From NCBI GenBank assembly GCA_026397175.1, contig JAPLVK010000015.1, positions 70,313 through 123,760 on the forward strand: a DNA stretch of 53,448 nucleotides, read 5' to 3'. The position numbers and the translations under genes were made by a program. Shown here one piece after another: positions 53,433 to 53,448 of this stretch (position 1 is the first letter of the stretch; each line of letters opens with the position of its first letter). Under the pieces are notes generated by a model, which searched no databases, was not told the origin of the DNA, and saw nothing but the letters and a program-made list of their open reading frames with translations. Origin of the DNA: Candidatus Berkelbacteria bacterium (GTDB lineage Bacteria; Patescibacteriota; UBA1384; DTJR01).

Positions 53433-53448
53433 ATGCCTAAGATTCACA
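53433..53448 (+). CDS. Start of a divergent gene (truncated by window end)
   Basis: ATG at 53433 followed by four full codons (P-K-I-H). Too short to identify. It may be a false start. Confidence 0.25.

Overview
The window looks like part of a Candidate Phyla Radiation (Patescibacteria) chromosome. The evidence is indirect: a short archaeal-type AspRS without a GAD domain, a ThrS without its TGS domain, a PriA whose helicase motifs have decayed, an Obg without its C-terminal domain, a short IF-2, acidic tails on L25, S16 and KhpA, and very large lineage-specific surface proteins. Several genes end in TGA, so UGA appears to be a stop. No rRNA gene or protein phylogeny is available here, so the phylum is an inference and the class is open.

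Layout. 1-6.8 kb: rny (5' end missing)-ymdB, HU, a PIG-L deacetylase, a small membrane protein, metG, aspS. 6.8-7.7 kb: tRNA-Arg, tRNA-Pro, a candidate small RNA with its own promoter and terminator, and a small hypothetical gene. 7.8-11.9 kb: two DUF881 proteins, an AI-2E/PerM-type exporter, tRNA-Val lodged in a set of nested inverted repeats, lgt, and ssrA (tmRNA). 11.9-20.2 kb: an integrated element of about 8.3 kb at the 3' end of ssrA. It is bounded by an 11-bp direct repeat and carries a frameshifted large serine recombinase, a DUF3631-like ATPase, small proteins, an orphan terminase-small-like protein, a three-gene cassette (CAP-like membrane protein, coiled-coil/TM protein, lone receiver domain), a candidate leader RNA, and a HEPN/DUF4209-like gene preceded by eight AATC repeats. 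20.3-23.1 kb: DUF523/TudS, a Y-family DNA polymerase, and a heliorhodopsin. 23.1-30.3 kb: smpB, then a thymidylate operon (P-loop kinase, dCMP deaminase-dUTPase fusion, glyA, thyA, folA, tmk) followed by thrS. 30.2-38.1 kb: a MiaB-like enzyme with an in-frame GC-rich palindromic insertion, L25, a zinc-ribbon protein, and a run of surface proteins, one with an HEWAH metallopeptidase motif. 38.2-52.8 kb (minus strand): trmD, khpA, rpsP, fmt, def, a glycosyltransferase, priA, obg, an M23 peptidase, infB, gyrA, gyrB. 53.0 kb to the end: a small winged-helix gene with a palindromic operator over its promoter, then the first codons of a divergent gene.

Most notable observations. (1) The element's attP core lies inside the 3' end of the recombinase gene. 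Integration replaces a 26-residue native tail, still readable at the other end of the element, with residues read antisense through ssrA. (2) Integration also separated ssrA from its apparent terminator, now at the far end. (3) A heliorhodopsin sits directly downstream of a translesion polymerase. (4) A (AATC)8 tract encodes SINQ repeats in frame with a HEPN-like gene, resembling a phase-variation locus. (5) One polypeptide carries both routes to dUMP, inside a complete dTMP operon. (6) A palindromic element is fixed in frame in a tRNA-modification gene. (7) Two candidate structured RNAs have visible promoters and terminators.
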